Assembly (NCBI GenBank): GCA_973895155.1
Contig: OZ316894.1
Coordinates: 23,746,001-23,810,000, forward strand
Source of the DNA: Marsupella aquatica
Lineage: Eukaryota; Marchantiophyta
Reading direction: 5' to 3'
Length of the DNA: 64,000 bases
A program made the translations under genes and the position numbers. A model generated the notes under the pieces. The model had not been told where the DNA came from, searched no databases, and saw only the letters and a program-made list of their open reading frames with translations. Position 1 is the stretch's first letter, and the number at the start of each line of letters is the position of its first letter. Of the stretch, positions 25,708 through 37,923 are shown piece by piece.

Positions 25708-28700
25708 TTAGAAAAGAAGGATGAATGAAAGCCACAATACCTTGACGGAGGAAACAAATCCGGGATCATCTGCTGACCACATGTTCGTGTTGGTCTCTGC
25801 TGTCTGCTCAATCCCTTGCAATTCCCTTCGCTGCTGAGAGATATCTTGAAGAATCTTTGTTTCACCATTCCCCCTTTGCAACGAGGCGATAGTATCCTGC
25901 AATATTTGTCTGTCTGTTTCCAGAGTTTTCAATCTGGTTGTCAGCTGTTGGACGACGTCTTGCATCTGCGTTCTGGGGGAATCCATGACCACACTATAAG
26001 GCGATTGAAAGGCACACCCATCTGATTCTCGTAATAATGCCCCGTACTCTCCTGGTAGTAATTCAGCAGCTTGCGTGCACATTTCAGGCTCCTTCAAGGA
26101 ATGTTTAACACTGCCTGTTGAACAATACTGATCCGGTCTTCCCTTGCCGTTCGCTTCATGTTCTTCTAGTGCGACAAAGTCTAGTCCTTCGTCATCAAAT
26201 AAATATTGTTCTACTGCAGTTTCATTGGAATCTACGAACTGCCCAGTGACAAGCTCGGTCACCGTTGAGGAAACGTACTTCTTGATATCGAGATTAAATC
26301 GTTTATCCTCTCTATGGTGGGAGGAAGAGTTCTCCGTGACAGTTTCGCGCGGATCTTGTTGAACTTCGTAGACATCATGGACAACGGAAGACCCGGCTTG
26401 ATTATTGTCCTCAAAATCCGGACTCTTGTCGAATCTGGCAACTGAGTTTCTCGTAGCTTTCTCACTAGATGGAAACCCTTCTCCTCTCACTACACAGCGA
26501 TCGCTCTCGGCATCTGGAGTGGCATTCCTTAGATCAGCAGCTCTGCGTTTGCGTAGTCGCGTCTTGGTGGGAATTATCGGTCTGTCCCCCCCGAAAGTGG
26601 AGTTTTTGCTCGAATCCATGAATTCCGAGGACGCTCCATTTGATTCCGAGGCAGACTCCGCTACAAATTCGACGAGAGGAGACAAACCTGATTTTGTAGG
26701 CTGGATGGGTGGCTTCTTGTTGCCAAGCTGGTGAAGTTGCTCTTCGAATTTCGACACGTACTCCAGAACGGAGATTCTCTTCTCTCCTATTGATCTATCT
26801 GCATCAACAGCAATGTCGGTAACCTCAGAATGATGATGACTACTATCGCTAGAGTTAGCAGGTTCAACAGCGCTGGTCGGACTCTGCCTCGCCTCTGCTT
26901 CTGCTTCTACAGCGCATGCTTCAGAGTACTCAGGCTCATCGCTTTCAAAACTTCTCAGAATGTTTTTCCAGATTTGTCTCAGTTCATCTCCACTTCTTCT
27001 AATCTCCCCCTGGCTGCTTTGCCTGCGGAACTTCTCCTCGATCTTCTTCAGCGTCTCCAAAGATTCTTCGTCCTTCAGGCTAGGCTCTTGCCTCAAAGAT
27101 TCCATCATGCCACGAAACGATTCATAGCCTGCACCACTTTCCCTAGTGTTGGTTCCAACTTCGTCATTTGTAGTCCGCTCGCTGTGTGCTTCATGCTCTT
27201 CGTTTGTAAGTGTATCTCTCTGTGCTTCAAATTCTATATTTACAATGCCAACCCTCTGAATGTCTTCGCTATCAACACTCCCATCATGTTGAGGAACGGC
27301 GGCGGAGCTAAATGACTCAAACAAATTTCTCTTCCCATTCCCGGGGAGTAAACGATTAATATTATCGGAGAGTTTCGGAAAATTCCTGCGGAGGACAGTC
27401 AACTCCTCCATTTCCTCACGGGGTACAATTGCTTTCTCACTGGCTTCGTGCAACCAATCCTTAATCTCTGCGAGTAGTTTCTCGTCTCGTCTATCCATTC
27501 TAATCTTCCAATCCTGGCTGCCCTCTAGTAACAGAGTCTCCCGTTCTATGAGCAGAACATCGCCACTCCTCGGACTTCCAATCCTCTCTCTGCCCCCGGT
27601 GCTCCGGTCCATCAGCTCATCCATGCCCAACGCAAGAAATCTCTTTCTGTACTTGTTAACCTCTTCCTCTAAGGCATACAGCTCCTCGTCTCTTTTTACG
27701 AGAATTTCTTGCAGCATAGCCATAGACTCCTGATCATACTCATGCTTCTCTTCAGCCATTCTCTGGTACTGCCGTGCTTCCATTTGGATCCCTGCCTTCT
27801 CTTCCTGTAGTCGAGTTATCATTGCCATCGCCTCGTGCGCCGCACTGCTTGCCGCACTCCGCTCCTCCTCCAACTCCAGGTACAGTGCTGCAAGAGCCTC
27901 CTGCTCTTCGTGAAGCGCTTCTCTGAGCTCCATCACGAAAACCTCAGGATCCTGTTCATGATGCACAGTGCTCCATGTCTCCGTGAGGTCCTCCTCCATA
28001 TCCAGCTCCATCGCCTTTTTGTTGCGAACAGCAGGGGAAGGCGAAAAAGAAGCCAAATTCCGGCACCATTCCGGAGTGCTGCTTTCACCGGCCAGAAAAT
28101 CCGAATCTATTGACAACTTCAACCTATTTCTGGACACATCAGCATAACGTGAAGAAGAGGCTTTGTGTGAAGAACGGCTTCTGGCGTTGCTGTACGAGAA
28201 GCTCTCTTGAGAAGAGTCCCTTGCAGAATTTTCGACGTCCACTGTAAGGTTCTGAGTTGCGCCACCGTCTGACAGAGAACGATTCCATGAGCCGTCTTTG
28301 CGCATGAGCTGCAGGCCATCGTCATTGGAATCTCCCACACTCTCCCTAATTTCGGAAGGCCCTCCTTCGCTGATGATCAAAGACACGCTATCGGCAAAAA
28401 CGTTCGGCGAATGGTGACCGCAGGAGCACGATGCGCAGAAGCCCTCGTCGCCCCTTGCCATATTACTATTGTCGTTAGGGGAAACCTTGGCGAATTTCCT
28501 CTTCAGAATCCTACTTGTGCCCCGCTTTGAGAGTGGCGAACAGCCTCCAGCCGAAGGAATTCCCATGCACCTCTGGCACTCACACCCGTCCGCGGAAGCA
28601 ACACTAGTTCTGTTAACTACAGTGGGCTCACTGCTCCCGTTATCGAAGCTAGACTCGATGTTCTGGAGCGATCTTCTGCAGCTCCACCCTCGCCGTTGCG

Positions 28701-29238
28701 TTCGTCGATAGCTGTCGGTGGTGTCGTCGTCCGTAGCCCAGATTATGGTGTGGTCGGAGCCGCAGTAGTTGACAGAGTTATTGTTACCAATAAATTTATC
28801 GCCTTTCACACCATGACAGCGAAATTTCCCGGGACCACTGTCATCAGCCGAGCCCCGTTTCAAATTGCACACACAATCCGAGAGAAAGTGAGTGCAATCC
28901 TCGTCAATAATGTTCATGACACTAGTAGGAGCCCCCCCGTACCTACCACCAAAGTTGCTGTGAGTCCCCGGCAGAACACAGGAATCCGCAAGTTTCTGGT
29001 AGCCCTTCAAGTCGGTACCCTGCCTCCTGTGCTTGTGGTGATGATCGCATGAGGCGCAAGATTGGTTGAACAGTCCTGACGACTTAATCAGCCAGGTCGT
29101 CGTCATGTACATTATCGCGCAGAGAAAAATGCACAGAGCCAAAATTAACTCGAAGAAGGCCCGCATCAGTGAAGAAACCCTCCACGGATCCGAAACGTGG
29201 TGGAGGATATGCTCGTCATTTGCCCTAGATGCCATCAT
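25708..29238 (-). CDS. GTD-binding (DUF593) membrane protein, myosin-binding type
   Basis: A 1176-codon open frame on the minus strand encodes a membrane-anchored protein with a GTD-binding domain. In plants this family (myosin-binding proteins, FLOURY1/zein-binding relatives) recruits class XI myosins to vesicles through the myosin globular tail. A hydrophobic segment at residues about 24-50 (F-F-E-L-I-L-A-L-C-I-F-L-C-A) is the likely membrane anchor. The GTD-binding coiled coil spans residues about 425-535, from D-P-E-V-F-V-M-E-L-R-E-A-L-H-E-E-Q to K-Y-R-K-R-F-L-A-L. The middle is acidic and Ser-rich; a second coiled coil lies near residues 1095-1150. The last residues before the stop (V-L-W-L-S-F-I-L-L-F) may be intron read-through: an AAG|GTATTG donor-like site lies just before them. 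Antisense frames across this gene are shadows. Confidence 0.88.
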   Translation of the reverse strand: MMASRANDEHILHHVSDPWRVSSLMRAFFELILALCIFLCAIMYMTTTWLIKSSGLFNQSCASCDHHHKHRRQGTDLKGYQKLADSCVLPGTHSNFGGRYGGAPTSVMNIIDEDCTHFLSDCVCNLKRGSADDSGPGKFRCHGVKGDKFIGNNNSVNYCGSDHTIIWATDDDTTDSYRRTQRRGWSCRRSLQNIESSFDNGSSEPTVVNRTSVASADGCECQRCMGIPSAGGCSPLSKRGTSRILKRKFAKVSPNDNSNMARGDEGFCASCSCGHHSPNVFADSVSLIISEGGPSEIRESVGDSNDDGLQLMRKDGSWNRSLSDGGATQNLTVDVENSARDSSQESFSYSNARSRSSHKASSSRYADVSRNRLKLSIDSDFLAGESSTPEWCRNLASFSPSPAVRNKKAMELDMEEDLTETWSTVHHEQDPEVFVMELREALHEEQEALAALYLELEEERSAASSAAHEAMAMITRLQEEKAGIQMEARQYQRMAEEKHEYDQESMAMLQEILVKRDEELYALEEEVNKYRKRFLALGMDELMDRSTGGRERIGSPRSGDVLLIERETLLLEGSQDWKIRMDRRDEKLLAEIKDWLHEASEKAIVPREEMEELTVLRRNFPKLSDNINRLLPGNGKRNLFESFSSAAVPQHDGSVDSEDIQRVGIVNIEFEAQRDTLTNEEHEAHSERTTNDEVGTNTRESGAGYESFRGMMESLRQEPSLKDEESLETLKKIEEKFRRQSSQGEIRRSGDELRQIWKNILRSFESDEPEYSEACAVEAEAEARQSPTSAVEPANSSDSSHHHSEVTDIAVDADRSIGEKRISVLEYVSKFEEQLHQLGNKKPPIQPTKSGLSPLVEFVAESASESNGASSEFMDSSKNSTFGGDRPIIPTKTRLRKRRAADLRNATPDAESDRCVVRGEGFPSSEKATRNSVARFDKSPDFEDNNQAGSSVVHDVYEVQQDPRETVTENSSSHHREDKRFNLDIKKYVSSTVTELVTGQFVDSNETAVEQYLFDDEGLDFVALEEHEANGKGRPDQYCSTGSVKHSLKEPEMCTQAAELLPGEYGALLRESDGCAFQSPYSVVMDSPRTQMQDVVQQLTTRLKTLETDRQILQDTIASLQRGNGETKILQDISQQRRELQGIEQTAETNTNMWSADDPGFVSSVKVLWLSFILLF

Positions 29239-31272
29239 CTCGCCTTCTGGACGACGAAATACTATTGGAATTCCAACTCCGACCCTGACCTTCTCGTAGA
29301 CAAAGACGAACGCCTCACAAACGGACGAGAGGCATGCTGCATCCGGTAGCGAGGCCGTTCAGGATGATAACGACGACGATGTTCATTCTTCCAGACTTCG
29401 AGCAACATCCCTTTAAAATGCATGGCTGATCTGGGGTGGTTGACGGCGGTACATTGAATGACAGATGCACAGTTGTCCCTTCAGTTAGCCATTTCATCCG
29501 CTTTCACGACTGCAAAACCACGATCAGAATTGGGTCAGCACACTTGAAACATGGTTGAGGCAGCACTGTCTTGCAGGCACAGGCAGACATTGTAAGCAAA
29601 CTCGAAGCGGAGTCCGCAAACAATTTGTTGAAGCTCCAAACGTGAACGACGGGTGATACGACTGTCATACGAAAGCCTATCTATCGAGCTACCCTTCCAA
29701 TTGAGAAAACTTAGGAAGGCCGACCCGATTGCCGTTTGAAGCGAGGAAATTTAAATCCAACCCCATCACATGTGGTTACGGCTTAAGGTAGCTACCGTGT
29801 ACAGTGCAGGGGTTATGACGTAAGATAAGGGCATTTGCATGCGTAACAGCCAAAATTAGATTACTAGTGAATGTCCGTTGGCAACTTCGCACCTCGGCCT
29901 CAAACACTAACGATCCTCACTCCTTCCACTCGCAACTTTAGCGCATGAAGATCGTATCTTTGACTGTTCGTAAAGATCAGCTCTCGGCTTACTGCACGTA
30001 ACAGGCTTTGATAGACCTACCGCATTTATAGCACTCTTTCAGTGTCATCACGGCCATCAAAGACATGAGGAAATTCCCTTTCTCTAGCTCTCCCAAAATT
30101 AACTAATCATTCACACTCGCTCGCAATCCCGTCGAAATCTCCTGTAGGCTTTACGAGTGCGTTTCTGTTTCCCACCTTGTGCTGGTTTGGTCTGAAGACT
30201 GCACGTCGAGTCACTCCCTCGTTCAGCAATAAGTAGGATCAGTTTCAGAACGAAGACAAACTGAAATCATCTACGATCCAATTGATAGAAAGGGATCATG
30301 GATAGACGTAAGAACCAAGTTCTCAACACCAAAGAGAACTTAAGCTGACATGCAACACCGATTGCTACAGCTGCCAGTCAAGCCCAGGCCTTTTCGACAT
30401 TAATTAACAAGCGCTCAATCGAGAACCCCATAGATAGCTCTACAGCACGCAATCACGCCCAAAACCAAAAGCCCAGGCCCGCGACAAAACTGAACCGACG
30501 GAGTTCACCATCCCTACACTCAGCCAAATTCTAAGGAAATCGAAGCAACGCTCAAATACAATGTTTCAGACAGCCTGCACCAAGAACAGAAGGAATCCTC
30601 AATCCTCAATCTTACGACTCCTTCTTGTGCTCCAGCTCTCGTCCACACACTTCCGAGAAAAATCAAATATCCCAACCTCAGCCCTGCTATTAACGCGACA
30701 CGCGTCGTACACCATTCAACTCTAATTAAAAGTTTTGAATTTTCTTCACCTTCTCGTCGCTCTGCTCTGAGGTTCAATCTCATCAAGGTGCAGACAAAAT
30801 CATTGGGCTAGAAAATGGGCTTCATGAGACAGACCAATTGTTTCGGTCAAACACTCCAAATGCTCACCTTTCGGAAATCCATGCAATCGGAATAGACATC
30901 GAACGCAGAATCAGCTCCACATCTCCGTTCGGTGAAATTCTTTCATCATCACAGCCGATTCCTAATAATCGAACGATTCCAACGAGCCAGCGACCATCCT
31001 TTCAACCCTAACGAACATGTCCCACCCGCGGCGGTCACCTGAGCAGCAAATGGATTCGAGAGGCCGCCAATCAGCGCCGAATTCTCCCGCCCCCGGCCGC
31101 CCCCTCCCCCCCCAACATTCCCCGATCGAAACACCTCTCCGGAAACTGCTGTAACGAGAATTCTTCGGAGCCTTCTCGTTACCCACCAAGCGAGAGATTC
31201 CTCTGCCTCTGCGTTTCGCAATTTCGCGTCAGAAAATTGAGGGCGACGAAATGAACACTAAACTTGAAAACT
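29239..31272. other. 5' flank of the GTD-binding gene, spacer
   Basis: No gene is supported. The 0.4 kb next to the GTD-binding start should contain its 5' UTR and promoter. The 30.5-31.2 kb part is GC-richer with a C-run near 31085-31115 and could be a promoter region for a plus-strand transcript beginning near 31.2 kb. Confidence 0.45.
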
Positions 31273-31419
31273 ATGAACAATCTTGTCGAACTGCTGCGAA
31301 GGGATGCTGCAAATGCAGCTTACCAAGAGACAGAAGTGATCCGACGCATGCATCAACTGCTGCAAACGTGTCGAATTTCTTCGACCAGGTCTTTCAGAGA
31401 GTTGTACTGTATGTATTGA
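31273..31419 (+). other. Possible small coding exon, 48 codons
   Basis: A short frame from an ATG at 31273 reads an amphipathic, helical-looking peptide (M-N-N-L-V-E-L-L-R-R-D-A-A-N-A-A-Y-Q). A possible splice donor (ACCAG|GTCTTTC) lies at its 39th codon. It follows a GC-rich promoter-like stretch. I find no continuing exon downstream, so it may be a gene remnant, a small ORF or chance. Confidence 0.2.
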
Positions 31420-33692
31420 CCTCCCTTTCTTTCTCCTACTTTTCTTTCCCGTAGTGTGTTCGCTCTTGACGCTCTACAGTACCGTATCCCTTCGTGCCGT
31501 GTACATTACTACCACAGTACAAATCGTGTAACCACGTAAGCTCATCGATGACTGCGCAGTAGGTGTCCTGCCCTGGGTGTCGTGGGATGTGAATACCATA
31601 CGGACGTTTATCCATGCAGAAATAGTTTTCCATCTTTGGGTGCCTTAATTTACCCTACTGCTATTTCAAGAAATTAGTTCGTGTACCCCCCTGGTTACAT
31701 TTCTTTTGCCTTGTTTGAGAGTAAAAAGAATGTATGTAATATTAGCTTTAACTCAAGTTGTGAGAGGCTATTGTGGTCCAAAATGCTATGGTATCACAGA
31801 TTATTCTGATGAGATAGTTTTACAAATTTTAGTGAAAGTATAGGAGAAATTAATTACCTCATCCAAATGTGATTTTGCAATCTTCTTCATAATGAAGAGG
31901 AAAATAAGGGCCTTTAGTTTGCATTTTGAGAGGCTAATGTGGTCCATATGCTCTGTTAGCATACATTAAAATATTTAAGATCTATGAGATATTTTCACTA
32001 ATTTTAGAGCATTAATTAATAAACCCAAGGCACAATGTTTTCCGTTAGTCAATTTAGGCATTAAATGACACTATATTTGACCACTTAAGTGCTCTGGGCA
32101 CTCAATTTGAGTTGAGAATACTACTTTCTCAAGATCAATTGAGAAATTTGCTTTTCTCAACAAGGAACCCTAAGGTTTCAAGTAGCTGAGTCCTCTTTAG
32201 AATATTTGTCCCCCGATTTGTCAATGTATTTTCAAATAATTGGAAATCTAGGAGATTTCACTGAAGTTTGAATTTGACAAGTTTTGAATTAGAGGTTAAT
32301 AGACTCATGACCTTGACGCAACTATTCACCAAATGGAGAAGGGCAAAGCTTAAGCTTTCAGAAGATAGAAGTCGACAGCGTGATAATCATAAGCAATTGT
32401 CAAAATGAGGCTTTTTCGCCTCATGCAACCAAATTCTCAACCTAAGAGAGTCAATAGTCAATTCGTGGCAAGTCCATTTGAAACCAGATCAAACCAGATC
32501 AATGTCTGATCAAATGAATTGTATCAATTCATTGAATTCAAGTTCCGACCATAGCTGGCAGTTTGCCTGAATTGCAAAAGGCTAGAAATCTTAATCCATG
32601 TGCTAGTTACCCTTTAACAAGGAAGTTATCAAGTTAGTTATTAGTCATTGTTTATTATATGAAAAATATGTACTTTTCAAATTTTTGAATTTAATTTTTA
32701 AAATTGGATACGTAACTAAAACGGTTACATAGTGACAATTTTACCCGTCTTGCTCTTTGCATTTCTAAATTTTTACATTTCTTTTTACGGCATGGCGTCC
32801 CAAAATTTACACACAAATTGGCGCAAACACGAATGAAAACTGTAAGTTTGATTCACAAAACTGACTGGTCTTGTTTGTTGCGGTTGTTGTTAACGTGACA
32901 CGCTCTGGTGCCAGGAATTTTGGAAGGGACCTCTCATGGGGTCCGTAAACAGATTTTGCTACGTTTAAGGTCGTCATGATGGACCCAAATATTTTAGTAA
33001 TGTGATGGACCCAAGAATGGACCCAAAATAGTGTAGTGTGTTGTGGATAATCGTACTATTGTCACAAACCTCATTGTTGAGCGTATTGGCACCACATAGC
33101 ATTGATCACGGGCCAGTTTATTTTCTTGTGCCCAACTCACATACTAAAAATTATTCACTTTTGCACCCTATCTTGGATGTGGACTAGTTTAACCAGACTA
33201 CACTAACCCAAGATCCCACTCAATTGGTTGGGGGACACATGGAGGCTCATAACTTGCTCCATGCTAGCCACCTTCAACCATAAAAATGGGAAAATGAGTG
33301 GGACCAAATGCCAATAGTTTTGCTTGTCCCACTTATTGGATTAGCATAGTAAAGTAAACTATTGTGGTTAGCATAGTAAAATTAAGCCAATCAATACAGA
33401 ATGGGGCTGATAATTAAATAAGTATTGGAGTCAGGTTAGTAATTCTGACCAGTTTTGGAATAAAGTAATAAAAAGGATTGAAGAAAATGATGTTCCCGTG
33501 GGCAGAGCCAGTGAACCATGCAACCCCCATGGATTGTGACACATTTTACTCTTTCACTTGAGAGAGTTGTGAATTTCTAAAGACAAACCTGAATGCCCAT
33601 CCCTTGAATGTTAGTAGAAGCCATGTCAAAAATCATCATGCATATCATCATGTTAATATAAATAACATCTTACGTTTCTTTTCATCCACCTA

Positions 33693-33752
33693 AAATTTGG
33701 TGGGGCCCTAGAAAATTTGGTGGGGCCCTAGAAAATTTGGTGGGGCCCTAGA
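33693..33752. repeat. 20-bp triplication
   Basis: Three consecutive copies of a 20-bp unit reading AAATTTGGTGGGGCCCTAGA. Confidence 0.95.
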
Positions 33753-35333
33753 GTCAGGGTCTAGAGACTTCACTCTAGATATATATACCCTAGTTCTAGT
33801 TTCTCAACACCATTTATTAGTAAGATTATCACTCAGTGTCCACACTCTTTTCCATAGGTTTTGAGCAGCTAAATTTATTAAGGTTGAATGACACTATGGA
33901 GGCTCATTAATGAGCCTCACATGCTACCTGCTCCTTCCTTATCCGCTGCCCATGAAAAGGGACGATTGCATAATTCTTATCCGTTGCCCACTAAAAGGGA
34001 TGATTGCATAATTTTTAAGTGTCAAAGCCAGTGAATGAACCCCACTTTTGGGTGGGGTTTGTTACAAAAAGCTTGTTTGGGGCAGGAATCAAGCCCCATC
34101 ACCAGCCGGGCCCAACTCTGCTGGTCTGCTGATATAGCTTTTATCATTACTACGGTCGGGCAATGGCAAGGGGGGCAGCGATCGATCTCCCTTGTTGTCA
34201 GTACCAGATTTGACATTAATACGCATCCATACTCTCAATTGCGCTAAATCTAAATTTGACCTCCCTTTGAATCAAATGAGATCATTTTCTTTCGTGTTGC
34301 AAACTTCTTGGAGTAATCTTTCCAATCAGAATCAAATTTTATTGAGAATTGTGCTTCCTAAAAATCTCCCAAAATGTACCCCTGTCTCAGTTTCTTGCCG
34401 CATTTCCCTCGTCATAGTGATGTAAATTATGTGAGCAGATAAAAAAAAGTGAGGAAAAGAGTGTTTCACTGCAGTCCATCTGGCTTGCAAAATTCTATCT
34501 GATCATTTTGGCAAATGTGGAGGTTCATCCTGGCTTCAATTTTGCTATTTAAATCCTCGCAATAAATAAAAGACTACCAAATAAAATGAATCAATTGTTT
34601 TGGAATTCAGTGAGGGGCAAGCAAATAGAACAAAATTGTTGAAGTGACTCAATTCATTTTAAACCTTTTAGTACAAAAATACCTCTGTTCGTTGTAAATA
34701 TAGTATCATAGATATGTTCAGATAGTTGGATCATCAATTTGACAAGCTAGTTTAGAATATAACTCAAATGTGTTCATGCACAGGCTGGTTTGGCCATAGC
34801 ACCATTCTTTAGAGGTGGCAGACTGAATAGAACACTTTCTAAGACAAATCTCCATCGCCTACAAAGGAGGCAAGCCCAACAATTCATCTATTGTAGGGCT
34901 CTAGAACTTCCATTCAACCAATTCACCTCATCATGGGCTTGCTTTAATTTGCCACTAGATATCCATGCTCCCTTCCTCACGTAATCACAACGTACACCAT
35001 ATGTGACCACAATTTCTTTATTCACTGTTCGTTGATTGTAATGTTCAAGGTTTCTTTGATCACTTTGATTATGTTCTCCTTCAGTCTATATTTTGTCTTT
35101 GTAGGCCACTTATTGAGTAAAGTGATTGATCATGGGAAATCGACAAATGTTTCAAAAACCTGTAGACCACAAACCTCTTGACTGTGTTAGAATGGCAAGT
35201 TTGGGAAGCACATAGTTGCCCATAATGTTTAAATTAAGTATTTGGTTCCACAAGAACGTCATTCATCCACACATGAAATTCCCCAAATCTGCAAATATGT
35301 TGTTGTGCTTAGGAGGAACTGTTCTCGAGTTGT

Positions 35334-35600
35334 GCAAGCCAATGCTTGCTTGCTATTATGTTGGAGCTGAATAATGATGGACAAGGGACCCCGCAAGGGA
35401 CTGACTCACTAGCAAGTTTTGTCAAGACTTGTGGGAGTTAATGTTCCGCGTATTCGGTGGGGGTGTGTTGTTTCGTGAATGTTCACTTGTGCAAGCAATC
35501 ACTTGCTTGCTGCTTAGTTCAAGCATAGTAATGATGGATGAGGGACTGAAGATATTTGCCAAGCTTTGTAGGAGATATGTCTTCTGTTCTCAGCAGTGTT
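35334..35600. repeat. Diverged tandem duplication of 155 bp
   Basis: Segments starting GTGCAAGC at 35334 and 35489 share CTTGCTTGCT, AATGATGGA and GGGAC in order, followed by weaker similarity (TTTTGTCAAGACTTGTGGGAG against TTTGCCAAGCTTTGTAGGAG, shortened). Confidence 0.6.
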
Positions 35601-35808
35601 GTTTCTTCACATATGTATTTAGAGTTGTTTTGGAAGGGAATTCTTGTCAAATGGTGAGGACCAGAACTACTCATTTGTGATGATGCTGATGAGAGAAGAA
35701 GAACAAGAACAATAAGGAATGGTGGTGATTCTCATCTGGTAAAGATCGATGAAGGCATGATTTTGAATATGGACACCCAGAAAGGGTAGCAAAGTCCAAA
35801 AATCTCTC

Positions 35809-36330
35809 ATGGCTGCCCCTCCCTATCCTGCTCCAATTGCTCGTCGTACTACCCCTCTTGAAGTTGATTTAGGATTTTGCTGTCTTGCCCTGCTCTTCAT
35901 TCTTGTTTTTGGCTCTTTAGTAGCTTTCTTCTTGAGGGATCGGATCAATTGGACAGAGTATTTGCCATTTCTGAAACGTTTTAAAAGGCAACCACAAGTC
36001 ATATTTGGAGCTCCAGTTGAGTTGAGTTTACCAAGTCCACCAAGCGATCCAAGTGGTCCTGATGATTCAAGCCCCTCACGTCCACCACGTGTCAACACAG
36101 CAAAAGCTCCTGGTGACTCGAGAGCAAAAGCACCTGATGGCTCAAGTGCTCCAAGTCCACCAGGTGTTAAGAAAGTAGATAATCTACCACCAAAGAGCCC
36201 AAAAGCTGGTAACAAGGCCACAAAGAAAGGCAAAAAGAAACAGAAACCAAAACCAAAACCAGGGAAGCCAACCCCGAAGCCAACAAGTCCCCTAAGTATA
36301 GATAAATTGCCAGAGGATCGACAGCCGTGA
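35809..36330 (+). CDS. Small membrane protein with Pro/Lys-rich tail, unknown function
   Basis: A 173-codon frame has real protein-like composition. Residues about 20-42 form one transmembrane helix (F-C-C-L-A-L-L-F-I-L-V-F-G-S-L-V-A-F-F), followed by a basic juxtamembrane stretch. From about residue 75 to the end it is a disordered Pro/Ser/Lys-rich tail with P-S-P-P and K-A-P repeats, ending in alternating K-P-K-P. I do not recognise a family. A single helix with a basic Pro-rich cytosolic tail would suit a membrane anchor or a wall-contact protein, but that is a guess. It has no close neighbour. Confidence 0.45.
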   Translation: MAAPPYPAPIARRTTPLEVDLGFCCLALLFILVFGSLVAFFLRDRINWTEYLPFLKRFKRQPQVIFGAPVELSLPSPPSDPSGPDDSSPSRPPRVNTAKAPGDSRAKAPDGSSAPSPPGVKKVDNLPPKSPKAGNKATKKGKKKQKPKPKPGKPTPKPTSPLSIDKLPEDRQP

Positions 36331-37763
36331 ATTCAGTTTGGATCTATTTGGCAGCTTCTGTCAATTGAGGATGATTGTATCCAAGCAAGGATGAAAGTAT
36401 CTGGGCAAGAGTGAGTTCTTTGGATAGGGATAACTATTGGCTGAATGAATGTGTCATTTTCCCTTCAACTTAAGTTTGGCAGGCAGTGGACACTAATAGG
36501 GTTTGTGTCCTATTTTGCTATTGCTCAAATTTCTCATTCATCTGTTCCTCCACATTCTCCTCCAGGAGATTCTCTGCAAATCATTGGCAAATTGCAGCAC
36601 TTCGTGATAGCCCTATCACGCTGGAGGAGAAATGATCTTGCCAAGAAACCAATCAGGTCTGCTTCCCCTATGTCAAGAGGGATAGGGGGAAGTTGCATGG
36701 GGGAGGGACGGAGGGAGGGAAGTTGGAACATGAACAGATGCATACAGCCCAGTCCTGAATATGGATAGGGCAAACATTGTCCATCCTTGAAAAATTGTCA
36801 TCTTCTTAAGATTGAACCCCCATTCCAAATATAAAAGTAAAAACAATCATCTTCTAAGATTGCTTTTTTCTACTGATGTGCAGTTATCCAGTTGATTGAT
36901 TGGATTTTTTTCATCATGGCGTTTGCATTATAAGGCTTTACCATGAGTCACACAAGTTCCTTTCACTAAGATGCTGGGCAGTGGCCAAAAGCTTCAGGCA
37001 CAGTAGGACCACTTAATTTCAAATTGCAATGCATTCCCTCTCAATTCTAATCTTGAGGCTCTTGATTTCAAACATTTTATCAACAAAGGAAGTAAACGGC
37101 AGGAGCACTGGGGATGAGAGAATAGTATTAAAGCAGATAGTGTGAGGAATCTGTGCTGCAACGGATGGTCTTGCGATTTCCAATTAACACCCCTGTTTCA
37201 TCCAACAGTCTATGCTGCTACTACCAAATGCTTTGTGCTTTTTGTAGTAATTGTGCTTGTTCTCTTATGCGTGTGCTCGTGCTTCAACGTACAACTACTT
37301 ATTCACATGTGGTTCACTTGTGGTTGCAGTCTCATTCAAAGTAGGAGCAGTTTAGTTCTTTTGGTTTGCTTCAAGTGATATTGTCCAGCCTTTAATGATG
37401 AGTCATGACAAACATGTGACACATTTCAATCTGGAGTGATTCTACATTGTTAGAGTGAATTTAGCAAAAAGTACAGGGTGGATTTCACCTTCCTTTTTTG
37501 ATTTTGTATTCAATGTACTTCAAGTTCTCAGAAAAATCCTACAGTGGATTCGGGATTTCCATCTCCTAGTTATCCCATTAGAATAGCTAAATCTTTGGTT
37601 GCAGATCAATAGATTTGTATTTATGAAAAAATGTAATGTAATGAAAGCAAGAAGCAAAGCACTTATTTATCAAGAAAAATGGTAACAGGGTGACCAAATT
37701 TGTTGGGATGAACCATAATGTGTAACCATGCAACTTGGATGCACCTAGCGCTTAAGAAACTCA

Positions 37764-37923
37764 AACATGTCACCATCTAACTATGTCATTATGCTCTTAA
37801 GCTACTCTTTCAGGGGGTATAGTCTAGAGTGCTTGTAGACTGTAACATGTCACCATCTAACTATGTCATTATGCTCTTAAGCTACTCTTTCAGGGGGTAT
37901 AGTCTAGAGTGCTTGTAGACTGT
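37764..37923. repeat. Perfect 80-bp tandem duplication
   Basis: Two directly adjacent, apparently identical 80-bp copies begin AACATGTCACCATCTAAC at 37764 and 37844. No differences were seen, so the duplication is recent or an assembly artefact. Confidence 0.95.

Larger units (their letters stand above)
31420..35808. other. AT-rich spacer with small repeats
   Basis: No gene is supported. There is a 20-bp triplication at 33693-33752 and a diverged duplication near 35334-35600 (listed separately). A segment at about 32890-32950 resembles one at 10290-10350 (GGAATTTTGGAAGGGACCTCT against AAATTTTGGAAAGGACCTCT, trimmed), so it belongs to a dispersed repeat family. Confidence 0.5.

Noticed and set aside
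25816-29052. Many plus-strand ORFs of 60-160 codons
   Set aside because: They are all antisense to the 1176-codon GTD-binding gene and show no domains.
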